NCBI RefSeq assembly: GCF_023115465.1
Contig: NZ_CP096034.1
Span: forward strand, 2,604,001 to 2,668,000
Direction: 5' to 3'
DNA length: 64,000 bases
From: Gottfriedia acidiceleris
GTDB lineage: Bacteria > Bacillota > Bacilli > Bacillales > Bacillaceae_G
The notes beneath the pieces are model-generated. The model saw nothing but the letters and a program-made list of their open reading frames with translations, searched no databases and was not told where the DNA came from. Both the position numbers and the translations under genes were made by a program. Numbering within the stretch: the first letter of the stretch is position 1; each line of letters opens with the position of its first letter. This document shows, one piece after another, positions 44,359 to 52,635 of this stretch.

Positions 44359-44507
44359 CATTTCTTCTATTTTACTGCACTGTTTCCCATTTAGCATTAC
44401 TATATTTAACTGTATTACATCTAATTTATATACTTTCATCTTATAGCACCTCTTCGGCATTAATTATTCCACATTCGGTTTATATTCTCCTTTTCTTCAA
44501 ATCTTTT

Positions 44508-44757
44508 ATCTAGTATTTTTTAATATGTTCCTTATTTTATCTGTATATATTTTATCTAAATCTTCAGTGCAGTATTTAAAGTTTTGCATGCTTGTTTCTT
44601 TAGGAATACCCTTGTGCACCAATTTAATATCAATTTTCTCAATAATAAAACGCTCGTCAATTTCATTTTTCACTCCACCAACTTCTGTTAAATCTATTTT
44701 AGTTCCATTTTTTAATTCTAAAATGTAAAAAAATTCACCTTTCGTATCTTCTATTTA
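44508..44757 (-). pseudogene. 5'-truncated remnant of an unknown gene
   Basis: An open stretch of ~82 codons has no start: EDTKGEFFYILELKNGTKID ... LTEVGGVKNEIDERFIIEKI ... KLVHKGIPKETSMQNFKYCT ... EDLDKIYTDKIRNILKNTR. Codon use and the mix of charged and hydrophobic residues are protein-like, while the opposite strand gives nothing sensible. A stop lies directly before the stretch. The family is not recognised. Confidence 0.55.
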
Positions 44758-44859
44758 AGAATCGCATGATTTAGTTTAATAAAGTTTATTAATTTTCAAC
44801 AAAAAACAAAATTGAAAGAGTTATAAAAAACAATGAAAATAACAGTAGGACAATTCTTT

Positions 44860-45021
44860 TTAGATGGTTGGTGATTTTACTAAAATAGAATTTAATATAG
44901 CTTCTACAAGTGTTGTTCCACCTTCGGATATAGATGAATCTATTTTTTCTTTAGGAGCGAATAATGAAAATAATCCCCCGAATTTTCCGATATCAATGAT
45001 TATAATATCTATGACTTCTAT
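44860..45021 (-). pseudogene. Short gene remnant with an ATA in place of the start codon
   Basis: AGGAGG, then eight bases, then ATA and 52 codons: IEVIDIIIIDIGKFGGLFSL, FAPKEKIDSSISEGGTTLVE, AILNSILVKSPTI. Ribosome binding site and spacing are ideal, so an ATG-to-ATA mutation is the simplest reading; rare ATA initiation is the alternative. Family unknown. Confidence 0.45.
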
Positions 45022-45154
45022 TTTTATGGCCTCCTAAATACGTAAATAATCTAGCATAATTATACCTTTCCTTATACAACTGATATGAACGAAACTGTCA
45101 ACTCACCATACCCAAATGGTTTTATTTTTATGTTTTGTCTGTTTTTAGGCAGAC

Positions 45155-45301
45155 TTATTCTAAGACTACCAACTTAGTTTTTTTCACTAAGTCTGTGATT
45201 TGGGTAAGCTTTTTAATCACTCCTTTATTGCCAACTGCAACCTACGTTAAGCAAAATGGAGCCGTTTCGTTCATTATGACTAAACTGCTTTTTTCACACA
45301 A
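45155..45301 (-). pseudogene. Remnant of a gene C-terminus with an internal TAG
   Basis: CEKSSLVIMNETAPFCLT, then TAG (45244-45242), then VAVGNKGVIKKLTQITDLVK-KTKLVVLE and a stop. The two pieces are in the same frame. No start is present. Family not recognised. Confidence 0.45.
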
Positions 45302-45303
45302 AA

Positions 45304-45328
45304 AAAGATCACATTAATTGTGATCTTT
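45304..45328 (-). terminator. Terminator of the small-membrane-protein cassette
   Basis: AAAGATCACA / TGTGATCTTT with a five-base loop. TTTTTTGTG follows on the minus strand, directly after the last gene of the cassette. Confidence 0.8.
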
Positions 45329-45329
45329 A

Positions 45330-45533
45330 CTACTTATAATATACCGTTGACGCGATGATTCTAGCAGCATCAACTAAAACACACATTGTTCCTCCAAAAC
45401 GTGTACTCCACTTAAAAAAAGAAGATGGTTCTGTTGCACCATCGGATTTCCAACTTTCTGTAACAACCCAAAATGCTTCTGGATTCACTATTAGTAAAAA
45501 TCCAAATAAAATGAGTAATATTCGGAAAAACAT
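45330..45533 (-). CDS. Small membrane protein, DUF6199-like
   Basis: 67 residues: hydrophobic helix FRILLILFGFLLIVNPEAFW, a loop with KSDGATEPSSFFKWSTRFGG, and a second hydrophobic segment. The layout VNPEAFWVVTESWKSDGATEP matches small Firmicutes proteins named DUF6199. GGAGGT lies eight bases before the ATG. It is last of four small genes on this strand. Confidence 0.68.
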   Translation of the reverse strand: MFFRILLILFGFLLIVNPEAFWVVTESWKSDGATEPSSFFKWSTRFGGTMCVLVDAARIIASTVYYK

Positions 45534-45580
45534 ATAAGAAGACCTCCAAAATATTTAGTGATCTTTACACGCTCATTTTT

Positions 45581-45685
45581 TTATTTTCTTACTATTTTTT
45601 TTATAAAAAAGATAATTCCAAAGGCAATAGCAGCAAAGATTAAAAACCAGACAATAATTGGGGTAAATAACATTAAGTTTCCCAA
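45581..45685 (-). CDS. 34-residue single-helix membrane protein
   Basis: Reads MGNLMLFTPIIVWFLIFAAI-AFGIIFFIKKIVRK: one strong transmembrane helix with a basic C-terminal tail. The start is a TTG with GGGAGG six bases upstream. It lies 22 bp after the preceding small membrane protein gene. Short proteins of this shape can be regulators, immunity peptides or type-I-like toxins; none is shown. Confidence 0.6.
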   Translation of the reverse strand: MGNLMLFTPIIVWFLIFAAIAFGIIFFIKKIVRK

Positions 45686-45707
45686 ATGAATCCTCCCTTT
45701 AGTAGGT

Positions 45708-45947
45708 TTATTCCTTGATTCCCTTATATACATAACGAATACCTACAATAAAGAATACTAAACTTAATATCAATGGAATTGTACCAATATTAATCAACGC
45801 TGTTCCGAAAACTCCTAAATTTGAGTCCCATCCATCTCCAGCTGGTTGAGATAGGTACAAAGAATAGATTGATGCCGAAATAAGTGTTACTCCAAATAAT
45901 AACATACTTGTTAAAACTCCAATTCCTCCAACGATTAGATTCTTCAT
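45708..45947 (-). CDS. Small membrane protein of unknown function
   Basis: 79 residues with two hydrophobic helices (LIVGGIGVLTSMLLFGVTLI and LINIGTIPLILSLVFFIVGI) and an extracellular-type loop YLSQPAGDGWDSNLGVF between them. AAGGAGTG precedes the ATG. It is second in the four-gene cassette. Family not recognised. Confidence 0.65.
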   Translation of the reverse strand: MKNLIVGGIGVLTSMLLFGVTLISASIYSLYLSQPAGDGWDSNLGVFGTALINIGTIPLILSLVFFIVGIRYVYKGIKE

Positions 45948-45998
45948 ATTTTCACTCCTTGGTTTGTTAGATAGTTCTTTCCCGGATTTAATATTCTA

Positions 45999-46229
45999 TT
46001 AGTCTAAGAAGCTTGCAACTAACCCAAATAACATTGTTAATACGATAAATGTAATAAAGAAATATCCTAAATATCTTATTAGCTTTGGCTTTTTACCTAA
46101 TTCAAAGCTTTTTCTTTTTAAAGGAATAACACCCTCTATTTTTTGTAAATCCTCTATTGGTGAAAATACTTTCTGATCATCCACGTAAACTTTGCTTTCA
46201 GTCTTTTCTGATTGGTGCGTTTGTTCCAT
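45999..46229 (-). CDS. Small tail-anchored membrane protein
   Basis: 76 residues. A charged cytoplasmic-type N-terminus (EQTHQSEKTESKVYVDDQ ... FSPIEDLQKIEGVIPLKRKS) ends in one membrane helix (YFFITFIVLTMLFGLVASFL). The frame also offers a GTG at 46238, but AAGGG is too close to it; the ATG at 46229 is preferred with moderate certainty. It is first of four small membrane genes in a row on this strand. Confidence 0.6.
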   Translation of the reverse strand: MEQTHQSEKTESKVYVDDQKVFSPIEDLQKIEGVIPLKRKSFELGKKPKLIRYLGYFFITFIVLTMLFGLVASFLD

Positions 46230-46499
46230 AGAATCCACTTCCCTTTTTAGTTATTATGAAATTTAACTGCATTAGATGATTTACTATATTTTACTATTTT
46301 TCATTAAAATTCGATTAGATATTTTTCTCCTTTTAATGCACTTCCGTACTTCCTTCATTAAGCACAAGCGAAATTATAAATTTATTCCTCTTCATCTAAC
46401 TAACATTCAGTTGAATAAGAACTCAACAATATACTTAACAGAGCCTTTAAAATAATAAAAAAAGACGATCAAATCATTCATTCGATAATCTCTTTCTTC

Positions 46500-47003
46500 T
46501 TATTTAATAATCTTTACCATATGATCCTCATCATAAAATTCACCATTAACAAATAATGCTCTTTTTTCTGTACCAAAGCTTTCAAAGCCAACAGCTTCAT
46601 AAAGTCTTTTTGCAGATTGATTTGATGAAATGACTGCCAATTCAATTTGTAAAATTTCTTCAATTTCCATAGCTTCTTGAATCGCTTGGTTTAAAACTTT
46701 TTTCCCTACACCTTTACAACGGTAATTTGGTGTAACATACATTCCCCAAATTGTTCCCTTATGTTTCATTTTTTCAGATCTTTTTTGGTAGAAACCAGCA
46801 ACCCCAACGAGTACGCCTTTTTCAAATGCACCAATGATAAAATTATCAAAAGTTTTAGGGAAATTATTTGTGTGCTGTTCGATTGATTTACTCTCATATT
46901 CAGTTAAACTTTCTCCAAATGCTTCTGGTGATAATGTTAATCCTTCACTTCTTAAGCGAATAAACTCAGGTAAATCTTCAATTGTTAATTTTCGAATTTC
47001 CAT
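46500..47003 (-). CDS. GNAT family N-acetyltransferase
   Basis: 167 residues: MEIRKLTIEDLPEFIRLRSE, core KGTIWGMYVTPNYRCKGVGK with the acetyl-CoA loop, and the ending LAVISSNQSAKRLYEAVGFE-SFGTEKRAL. A RimI-like class. Target unknown. AGGGAGGG-type site upstream; monocistronic. Confidence 0.85.
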   Translation of the reverse strand: MEIRKLTIEDLPEFIRLRSEGLTLSPEAFGESLTEYESKSIEQHTNNFPKTFDNFIIGAFEKGVLVGVAGFYQKRSEKMKHKGTIWGMYVTPNYRCKGVGKKVLNQAIQEAMEIEEILQIELAVISSNQSAKRLYEAVGFESFGTEKRALFVNGEFYDEDHMVKIIK

Positions 47004-47737
47004 TTTTACCCTCCCTTTAAGTTGATGAAATTGCCTTAAATTGACTTATAATTCTAATGGCTCGTTTTAATAGAAAATATTTTATGTAATGGTATTGATC
47101 AATTTGTTTGTCATATAATCAAACTCTCCTCCACAGCATGAACAAATATTATAGATTTGTACAACTCCTTGAAGTCCATAGGGTGATTAATCTAAGGCTG
47201 AATATCCATAAATGACATATAAATTTATTCATTAACTTATTCTCAATACCATGAGTTAAAAACGAATAACTGATTATATTCAATTAAAAGTTTTATTATC
47301 CCTTTATCTTTTTCTACCAAACTACCATTTTGTTGAATAAGAAATTTTAAAGATAGTTTATGGCCCTTTAACTACGATTGAAGGCAATGAAGCCAATATA
47401 TCAACCATATAGCCAATTACTCATAAACACATCCAAAGGAATGGTGTGGGTTTGTTATAAGACCATTCATAAATTGCACATTGTGAAACTCTTTCTATAA
47501 GTTTTTCATATTTTCCTTTAGAATTTATTGTTAAATCAAATGATATAACCCTTCTCCTTTAAAACTAGTACTTCAATAATATCATTAAATTATTCATATT
47601 GAGTTATACCCATAATAAAAAATAGAGCCGAGAATTGCCCCCTAAGCGTAATAGAAAGTCCATCTGTGATCTGGTGGTAAGCATTGGTCACATAGTAATT
47701 TCCCATTATGCGTTGCTACATCATTTAAACCTACGAT
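47004..47737. other. Long gene-free stretch
   Basis: About 730 bp of AT-rich DNA without a supported reading frame, RNA gene or clear hairpin. It ends at a decayed DUF3231-like fragment. It is unusually long for this compact chromosome, which suggests decayed DNA. Confidence 0.35.
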
Positions 47738-48016
47738 TTGGTCATTCTTCTTCCTTTCAGTTTTCTAGCAACCACAATTTTCACATCTGCCTCGGTTTTA
47801 GCCAAACCGCCAAAAGAGATTCGCCGGTTCATGGAGGAAGTGGTACAACTGGCAGCAGACCATATTGAAATTTTCACTTCCATCCTTGATGAAGACTTTA
47901 TCAGTTCTACCATCGCAATGGATGTGAAGCTTGCGGAAGACTGCACAAACATCATGATTTCCAATGGATGGTTTGAGGAACCGCCAAGTTCAGTAGATCG
48001 TCGAGAATTATCTTAG
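47738..48016 (+). pseudogene. C-terminal fragment of a DUF3231-like/coat-related protein
   Basis: From ~47808 the frame reads PPKEIRRFMEEVVQLAADHI-EIFTSILDEDFISST and ends KLAEDCTNIMISNGWFEEPP-SSVDRRELS. The string AED..NIMI..GW.E.PP..DR..L is the usual end of DUF3231 proteins, four-helix proteins of spore formers. The upstream sequence does not continue the domain in frame, and no ribosome binding site precedes it. It lies ~260 bp before the yraG operon and may have been part of it. Confidence 0.55.
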
Positions 48017-48272
48017 GGAAACTTCCCCATAATTGCGATTTTACGAAGTACACAACCCCCTTGAGTACCAAGGGAGGAACTAGTGTTCTTATCAATTATC
48101 CATGCAAGTACATATTGCAAATTAGCGTCTTAGTGCTAATTGAATTTTCTCCACTTTACGTATATTCCAACCATTAAGTATATAATATCTTTTTTTAAAA
48201 AAATTATAGAATGTTTCCTCCTATACTTGGAACAATACCATTGTATTTACGTAGAAAGGAGGGTAATTAGAA

Positions 48273-48518
48273 ATGGATATTCAAAAATTAGCCGATCATG
48301 AATCATTGGATTTACATGAAGTTATTAATTTCAAAACCCTTTGCTTAGCGAAATCAAAACTAATGCAAGGACTGGTATTTGATGATGATTTGAGAGCATT
48401 AATGCAAAAAGATGTTGAACAATCCATGCAAGCACTTGGAGAATTACAGGCAATTTATAAACGTGCACCTTTTGAAGCTCCTGTTCCTCAAAACCGTCCA
48501 ACTCCAATAATAAATTAA
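48273..48518 (+). CDS. yraG: Spore coat protein, CotF-like (YraG)
   Basis: 81 residues, mostly helical: LADHESLDLHEVINFKTLCL, AKSKLMQGLVFDDDLRALMQ-KDVEQSMQ, then a Pro-rich tail. It matches the first gene of the B. subtilis yraG-yraF-adhB-yraE-yraD operon in order and size. Such proteins are packed into the spore coat late in sporulation. GGAGGG lies eight bases before the ATG. The late mother-cell promoter expected for the operon could not be pinned down. Confidence 0.83.
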   Translation: MDIQKLADHESLDLHEVINFKTLCLAKSKLMQGLVFDDDLRALMQKDVEQSMQALGELQAIYKRAPFEAPVPQNRPTPIIN

Positions 48519-48533
48519 AAGGAGGCAAATTCA

Positions 48534-48902
48534 TTGAATCATGACTATTTAGACCCAATAAACTCGCTACATGTACCTGAGCTAGCAGATACCACATTTG
48601 CGATGGATTTTCTTCTTCGTGCCAAAGAAGGTGTTCGCAATATTGCGGTCGCATTAACAGAGTCAGCATCACCTGATGTTAGAACCCTCTTACGAAACCA
48701 ATTAATGCAAGGGATTGCTATGCACCAAGAAATTACAGAACTAATGATTAGTAAAAAATGGTTCCATCCATACGAACTAAGTGAACAATATCAATTAGAC
48801 CAACTCTCTGCCAACAATACATTAATGATTGGCAAAATGAATCTATTTCCTGTTGAGAACAATAGAAAAGGATTGTTTGACCGAACACCTGATGAACATT
48901 AA
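48534..48902 (+). CDS. yraF: Spore coat protein, CotF family (YraF)
   Basis: 122 residues with the CotF core: [54 protein letters not shown] and the aromatic GW-like KWFHPYE. Its partner gene products YraG and YraE supply the shorter helical half. The start is a TTG with AGGAGG eight bases upstream. It lies 15 bp after yraG. Confidence 0.85.
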   Translation: MNHDYLDPINSLHVPELADTTFAMDFLLRAKEGVRNIAVALTESASPDVRTLLRNQLMQGIAMHQEITELMISKKWFHPYELSEQYQLDQLSANNTLMIGKMNLFPVENNRKGLFDRTPDEH

Positions 48903-48921
48903 CACTGGAGGCTTGTAACCA

Positions 48922-50058
48922 ATGAAGGCAGTAACGTATCAAGGTATTAAAAATGTAGAAGTGAAAGAAGTTCCAGATCCCAAGATTGAAAAACCAGATG
49001 ACATGATTATAAAAGTAACAAGTACAGCTATTTGTGGGTCTGATCTTCACCTAATTCATGGCATGATTCCTAACCTGCAGGAAAACTATATTATCGGCCA
49101 TGAACCAATGGGAATTGTAGAAGAAGTAGGTCCAGGTGTGACTAAGGTAAAAAAGGGAGATCGAGTAATTATCCCCTTTAACATAGCATGCGGTGAATGC
49201 CATTACTGTAAAACAAATTTGGAAAGCCAATGTGATAATTCGAATGATAATGGTGATATGGGTGCCTATTTCGGATATTCTGGTACGACGGGTGGCTATC
49301 CAGGTGGGCAAGCCGAATATTTAAGAGTGCCATTTGCCAACTTTACCCATTTCAAAATTCCAGAGACTTGTGAAGAATCAGATGAAAAGTTAGCAGTTAT
49401 TGCCGATGCGATGACTACTGGTTTTTGGAGTGTTGACAATGCAGGCGTAAAGGGTGGAGATGCAGTTATTGTTCTTGGCTGTGGTCCAGTTGGTCTTTTT
49501 GCTCAAAAATTTTGTTGGCTAAAAGGAGCAAAGCGTGTCATCGCCGTAGATTATGTAGACTATCGTTTGCAACACGCCAAACGTACTAACAAAGTTGAGA
49601 TTGTAAATTTCGAACACTTTGAAAATGTAGGAATGCATTTGAAAGAAATAACGAAGGGCGGCGCTGATGTTGTCATTGATGCAGTTGGAATGGACGGTAA
49701 AATGACTGATTTAGAGTTCCTGGCAAGCGGATTGAAACTTCATGGTGGAGCATTGGGTGCGTTTATCACGGCTACACAAGCAGTTCGTAAAGGCGGGACT
49801 ATTCAAGTTACTGGTGTTTACGGAGGGAAATATAATGGATTCCCAATGGGAGATATTATGAACCGAAACGTCAATATTCGATCTGGACAAGCACCTGTGA
49901 TTCATTATATGCCATATATGTTTGAATTAGTGACGACCGGGAAAATTGATCCAGGTGATGTCGTAAGTCATGTACTGCCACTAAGTGAAGCAAAGCGTGG
50001 CTATGAGATTTTTGACACCAAAATGGATAATTGTATAAAAGTCCTTTTGAAACCTTGA
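48922..50058 (+). CDS. adhB: Zinc-dependent alcohol dehydrogenase
   Basis: 378 residues of the medium-chain, formaldehyde-dehydrogenase-like type. Catalytic zinc ligands: Cys in [10 protein letters not shown] and the His/Glu pair GHEPMG. The structural-zinc loop is [15 protein letters not shown]. The NAD Rossmann motif is [12 protein letters not shown]. Position between CotF-like genes and size match B. subtilis AdhB. Its role in the coat or mother cell is unknown. GC content and codon use look higher than in neighbouring genes. It starts 19 bp after yraF. Confidence 0.92.
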   Translation: MKAVTYQGIKNVEVKEVPDPKIEKPDDMIIKVTSTAICGSDLHLIHGMIPNLQENYIIGHEPMGIVEEVGPGVTKVKKGDRVIIPFNIACGECHYCKTNLESQCDNSNDNGDMGAYFGYSGTTGGYPGGQAEYLRVPFANFTHFKIPETCEESDEKLAVIADAMTTGFWSVDNAGVKGGDAVIVLGCGPVGLFAQKFCWLKGAKRVIAVDYVDYRLQHAKRTNKVEIVNFEHFENVGMHLKEITKGGADVVIDAVGMDGKMTDLEFLASGLKLHGGALGAFITATQAVRKGGTIQVTGVYGGKYNGFPMGDIMNRNVNIRSGQAPVIHYMPYMFELVTTGKIDPGDVVSHVLPLSEAKRGYEIFDTKMDNCIKVLLKP

Positions 50059-50075
50059 GGAAGGAGGTATAAAAA

Positions 50076-50270
50076 ATGAACTACGCCTTACATGAAGTTC
50101 TTGAGGTCCATGAGATGGCTGCATTTAAGACCACTTGTTTAACGAAATCTAAAACGATGAAAGCGTTAGTTACAGATCAGCTATTAAAAGATATTATGCA
50201 GCAAGACATTGATCTATCTACTAGACAATTACAAGAATATTCTACAATCCTTTCCAACGCTAAGCAGTAA
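50076..50270 (+). CDS. yraE: Spore coat protein, short CotF-like (YraE)
   Basis: 64 residues: LHEVLEVHEMAAFKTTCLTK, SKTMKALVTDQLLKDIMQQD. It is a clear paralogue of YraG (shared FKT.CL.KSK..K.LV pattern) without the Pro-rich tail. GAAGGAGG precedes the ATG. It lies 17 bp after adhB. Confidence 0.85.
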   Translation: MNYALHEVLEVHEMAAFKTTCLTKSKTMKALVTDQLLKDIMQQDIDLSTRQLQEYSTILSNAKQ

Positions 50271-50288
50271 ATTAGGAGATGAATAAAC

Positions 50289-50588
50289 ATGAATCCAATC
50301 ATTGAAACTTTAACTGGCATGGACGCACTAACGGATCAAGTGGTTGCAATGGATCTACTCATTTCAGCTAAAAGTGGTGTTAGAAATTATGCCATGGCAG
50401 TTACAGAGGCAGGAACACCCGAAATTAAAGACATGCTCACTCGTCATTTAATGGAAGCTCTTGATATGCATGAACAAATTTCCTCATATATGGCAGAAAA
50501 AGGATGGTATCATGCTTGGGATACAAACGAACAAATCAATTTAGATTTAAATAATATCAATACAGCATTGAACTTACCCACTCTATAA
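50289..50588 (+). CDS. yraD: Spore coat protein, CotF family (YraD)
   Basis: 99 residues: VVAMDLLISAKSGVRNYAMA-VTEAGTPEIKDMLTRHL and EALDMHEQISSYMAEKGWYH. It is a paralogue of YraF. Last gene of the operon, with TTAGGAG upstream and a hairpin downstream. Confidence 0.87.
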   Translation: MNPIIETLTGMDALTDQVVAMDLLISAKSGVRNYAMAVTEAGTPEIKDMLTRHLMEALDMHEQISSYMAEKGWYHAWDTNEQINLDLNNINTALNLPTL

Positions 50589-50597
50589 AATTAAAAT

Positions 50598-50633
50598 AGG
50601 AGCAGTTTAGCATTACCAACTTAAACTGTTCCT
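50598..50633 (+). terminator. Hairpin downstream of yraD
   Basis: AGGAGCAGTTTA pairs with TAAACTGTTCCT (one G-T). No strong T run follows, so termination strength is uncertain. Confidence 0.5.
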
Positions 50634-50795
50634 AATAAACCATTTATATTAAAATGATTAACCACCATTTTCTTTTACAATTACAAACTTGATGTCTTTT
50701 CATTTATAAAAGAGCTATATTAAGCTTATTACGACCATTTGCTCGATGCTTACCAGTTCAAATTTCACAAAAAATTGAACCAACTATTTTTATTA

Positions 50796-51890
50796 TCAAA
50801 TGGTAGGAGCAGGAAATTCATTAATTTTCATACGAAGTAAACTATAAGGTTTTTGTCGCAGGTCTTTTCCATAATGAAATCTTGCCTGCCGATGTAATTG
50901 GTTCACAATGACATATAAGTATCCATCAGGGCCAATCGAAAAAGTATCCGGCCATAAAATTCTCGGATCATGTGCGATGGTTTCCATTGTACCATTTGGC
51001 AATATCTTTCGAATACTATTGTTCTCATAATCTCCAGCATAAATAGATCCTTTTGCATCAGTAATCATTCCATCAGAAGCACCTTTTTCTCCCAAATACT
51101 CCACATGATAAGCTAAATCCATGTCCGGTATATTTCTGTCTCTCAGGGCTTCTGTTGAGATCGAGAACAGATGACGACTTGTTAGTGGACAAAAAAATAA
51201 TACCTTTCCATCCGGAGAAATCGCAATACCGTCAGACGCCAATCTAAATGGAGAAGTCCCGCCATCTTTATTTCGATTCATCAATACTTTTCCTTCTACT
51301 TTCGGTATAAAATAGTGATCGGGTGAAGTTGAATTTGCTCCATTTAACCGTCTAAACGCGTTTCCATTTTCTAAATCTACGACGATAATAGCTCCTGGTC
51401 CTTTGGAAGAAGAATCCGTTATATAGGCATAACCTGCGTTTCCAACACGAAAATCAAAGCGGACATCATTCAGGTAAGTTGTTGGCAGGACAACATCTTC
51501 TGTAAAGGTGTATACGCTTCTAATTGTATTGGTTTTTAAATCAACAGCGACTAATTTTGCTCCACCTTTAATAGGTTCAGAAAAATTGGGTGCCGCTGTA
51601 TCTAATACCCAAAGCGTTCCTCTTCCATCAGCAACTACACTTTGGACACTGATGAAAGTCATAGTGATATTCTCGGGATTAACCAAATTGGTTTGTAAAT
51701 TAGGATAAGGCTGCAATTTATCCTCAACAATTTCCGCCACAGTAAATTTAACATCATCTCCCCATTTCGGAAAACAAATAAAAATTCGACCAGTTTCCGA
51801 AACACTAACACCTGTAGGCATAGTGCCATAAAATGCATAAACTAGTTCTAACTTACCGAAATATTTTTCCATAGGTAGCATATGTGTCAT
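50796..51890 (-). CDS. Major royal jelly/yellow-family protein (dopachrome-tautomerase-related)
   Basis: 364 residues that read as a six-bladed propeller of the MRJP class: TPTGVSVS-like MPTGVSVSETGRIFICFPKW, VVADGRGTLWVLDTA, TYLNDVRFDF, SDGIAISPDGKVLFFCPLTS, SIGPDGYLYVIVNQLHRQ. No signal peptide, unlike insect homologues. Bacterial members have no established reaction. AGGAGG precedes the ATG. It is convergent with the yra operon and lies next to an IS110 remnant. Confidence 0.8.
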   Translation of the reverse strand: MTHMLPMEKYFGKLELVYAFYGTMPTGVSVSETGRIFICFPKWGDDVKFTVAEIVEDKLQPYPNLQTNLVNPENITMTFISVQSVVADGRGTLWVLDTAAPNFSEPIKGGAKLVAVDLKTNTIRSVYTFTEDVVLPTTYLNDVRFDFRVGNAGYAYITDSSSKGPGAIIVVDLENGNAFRRLNGANSTSPDHYFIPKVEGKVLMNRNKDGGTSPFRLASDGIAISPDGKVLFFCPLTSRHLFSISTEALRDRNIPDMDLAYHVEYLGEKGASDGMITDAKGSIYAGDYENNSIRKILPNGTMETIAHDPRILWPDTFSIGPDGYLYVIVNQLHRQARFHYGKDLRQKPYSLLRMKINEFPAPTI

Positions 51891-51951
51891 GAAATCCTCC
51901 TCAACTATTTAAACGGGATATCACCTATATATGATTTATATTTTTTTTAGT

Positions 51952-52476
51952 GCATGTATTTTCTCAAGAAGACATAGAACGACTGGACTCAATATCTGGT
52001 ATCGCTACACGTATGGCTGAACAAAATACTCGCCGAAATCGGAACAGATTTAGAGAACCAGTTTGGAAGTGCACTTACATTATGTCCTTGGGCAGCAATA
52101 GTTCCTGGACATAATGAAAGTGCTGGTAAAAGGAAATCACCTAAATCAAAAAAAGGCAATAAGTATTTAAAATCAGCCTTAACTGAAGCCGCACATTCCG
52201 AGGGTGCATCAACTACCATGGAGCAATGTATCGATGAACAGCAGCACGAAAAGGTAAAAGAAGAGCAGGAATAGTAGTAGCCCAGCCATGGTAAGATTCG
52301 CCTATTATCTTCTGACTAGGAAAGAAATGTACAGAGACTTAGGAGAAGATTATGACAAACCAAAAGAAGTATCAATAGTCAGTCATTCGGTTAGAAGGCT
52401 AGAAAAATTAGGGTATTCTGTAAAGATCGAAGAAGTCTCTTTATCCATCAATCAATTATCTAACTTTTTAATTTAA
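51952..52476 (+). mobile_element. IS110-family transposase remnant (C-terminal part)
   Basis: Across several frames the sequence gives EDIERLDSISGIATR, then LAEIGTDLENQFGSALTLCP-WAAIVPGHNESAGKRK with KKGNKYLKSALTEAA, and finally FAYYLLTRKEMYRDLGEDYD ... RRLEKLGYSVKIEEV. This is the order of the Transposase_20 region of IS110 enzymes, with the catalytic-type serine in the NESAGKRKS string. The N-terminal DEDD domain is absent and at least two frameshifts are present, so it is dead. No IS ends were identified. Confidence 0.8.
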
Positions 52477-52593
52477 TGGACGCTTTTTATAAAATATAAA
52501 GACGTCTTTTTTCACATTATACCTTGAGGTTTTTTCATGATAGTTGAACAAGCTACACCTAAAAAAAATTTTCACCTTCTTATCTATAAAAAA

Positions 52594-52621
52594 AGACTTA
52601 TCATCTTTAAACATGATAAGT
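52594..52621 (-). terminator. Terminator of the gabT/aldehyde dehydrogenase operon
   Basis: GACTTATCAT / ATGATAAGTC perfect stem, with CTTTTTTTAT following on the minus strand. Confidence 0.85.
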
Positions 52622-52635
52622 CCTTCAAAAAAAGA

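Noticed and set aside
44326-44439. 37-codon minus-strand frame (MKVYKLDVIQ...) with GAGGTG upstream
   Set aside because: It runs through the hairpin terminator at 44308-44358 and has no recognisable character. It is probably chance or part of the decayed gene.
46450-46499. Possible terminator after the GNAT gene at 46500
   Set aside because: Only weak, interrupted pairing (AAAGA...TCTTTC) could be found, so it is not listed.
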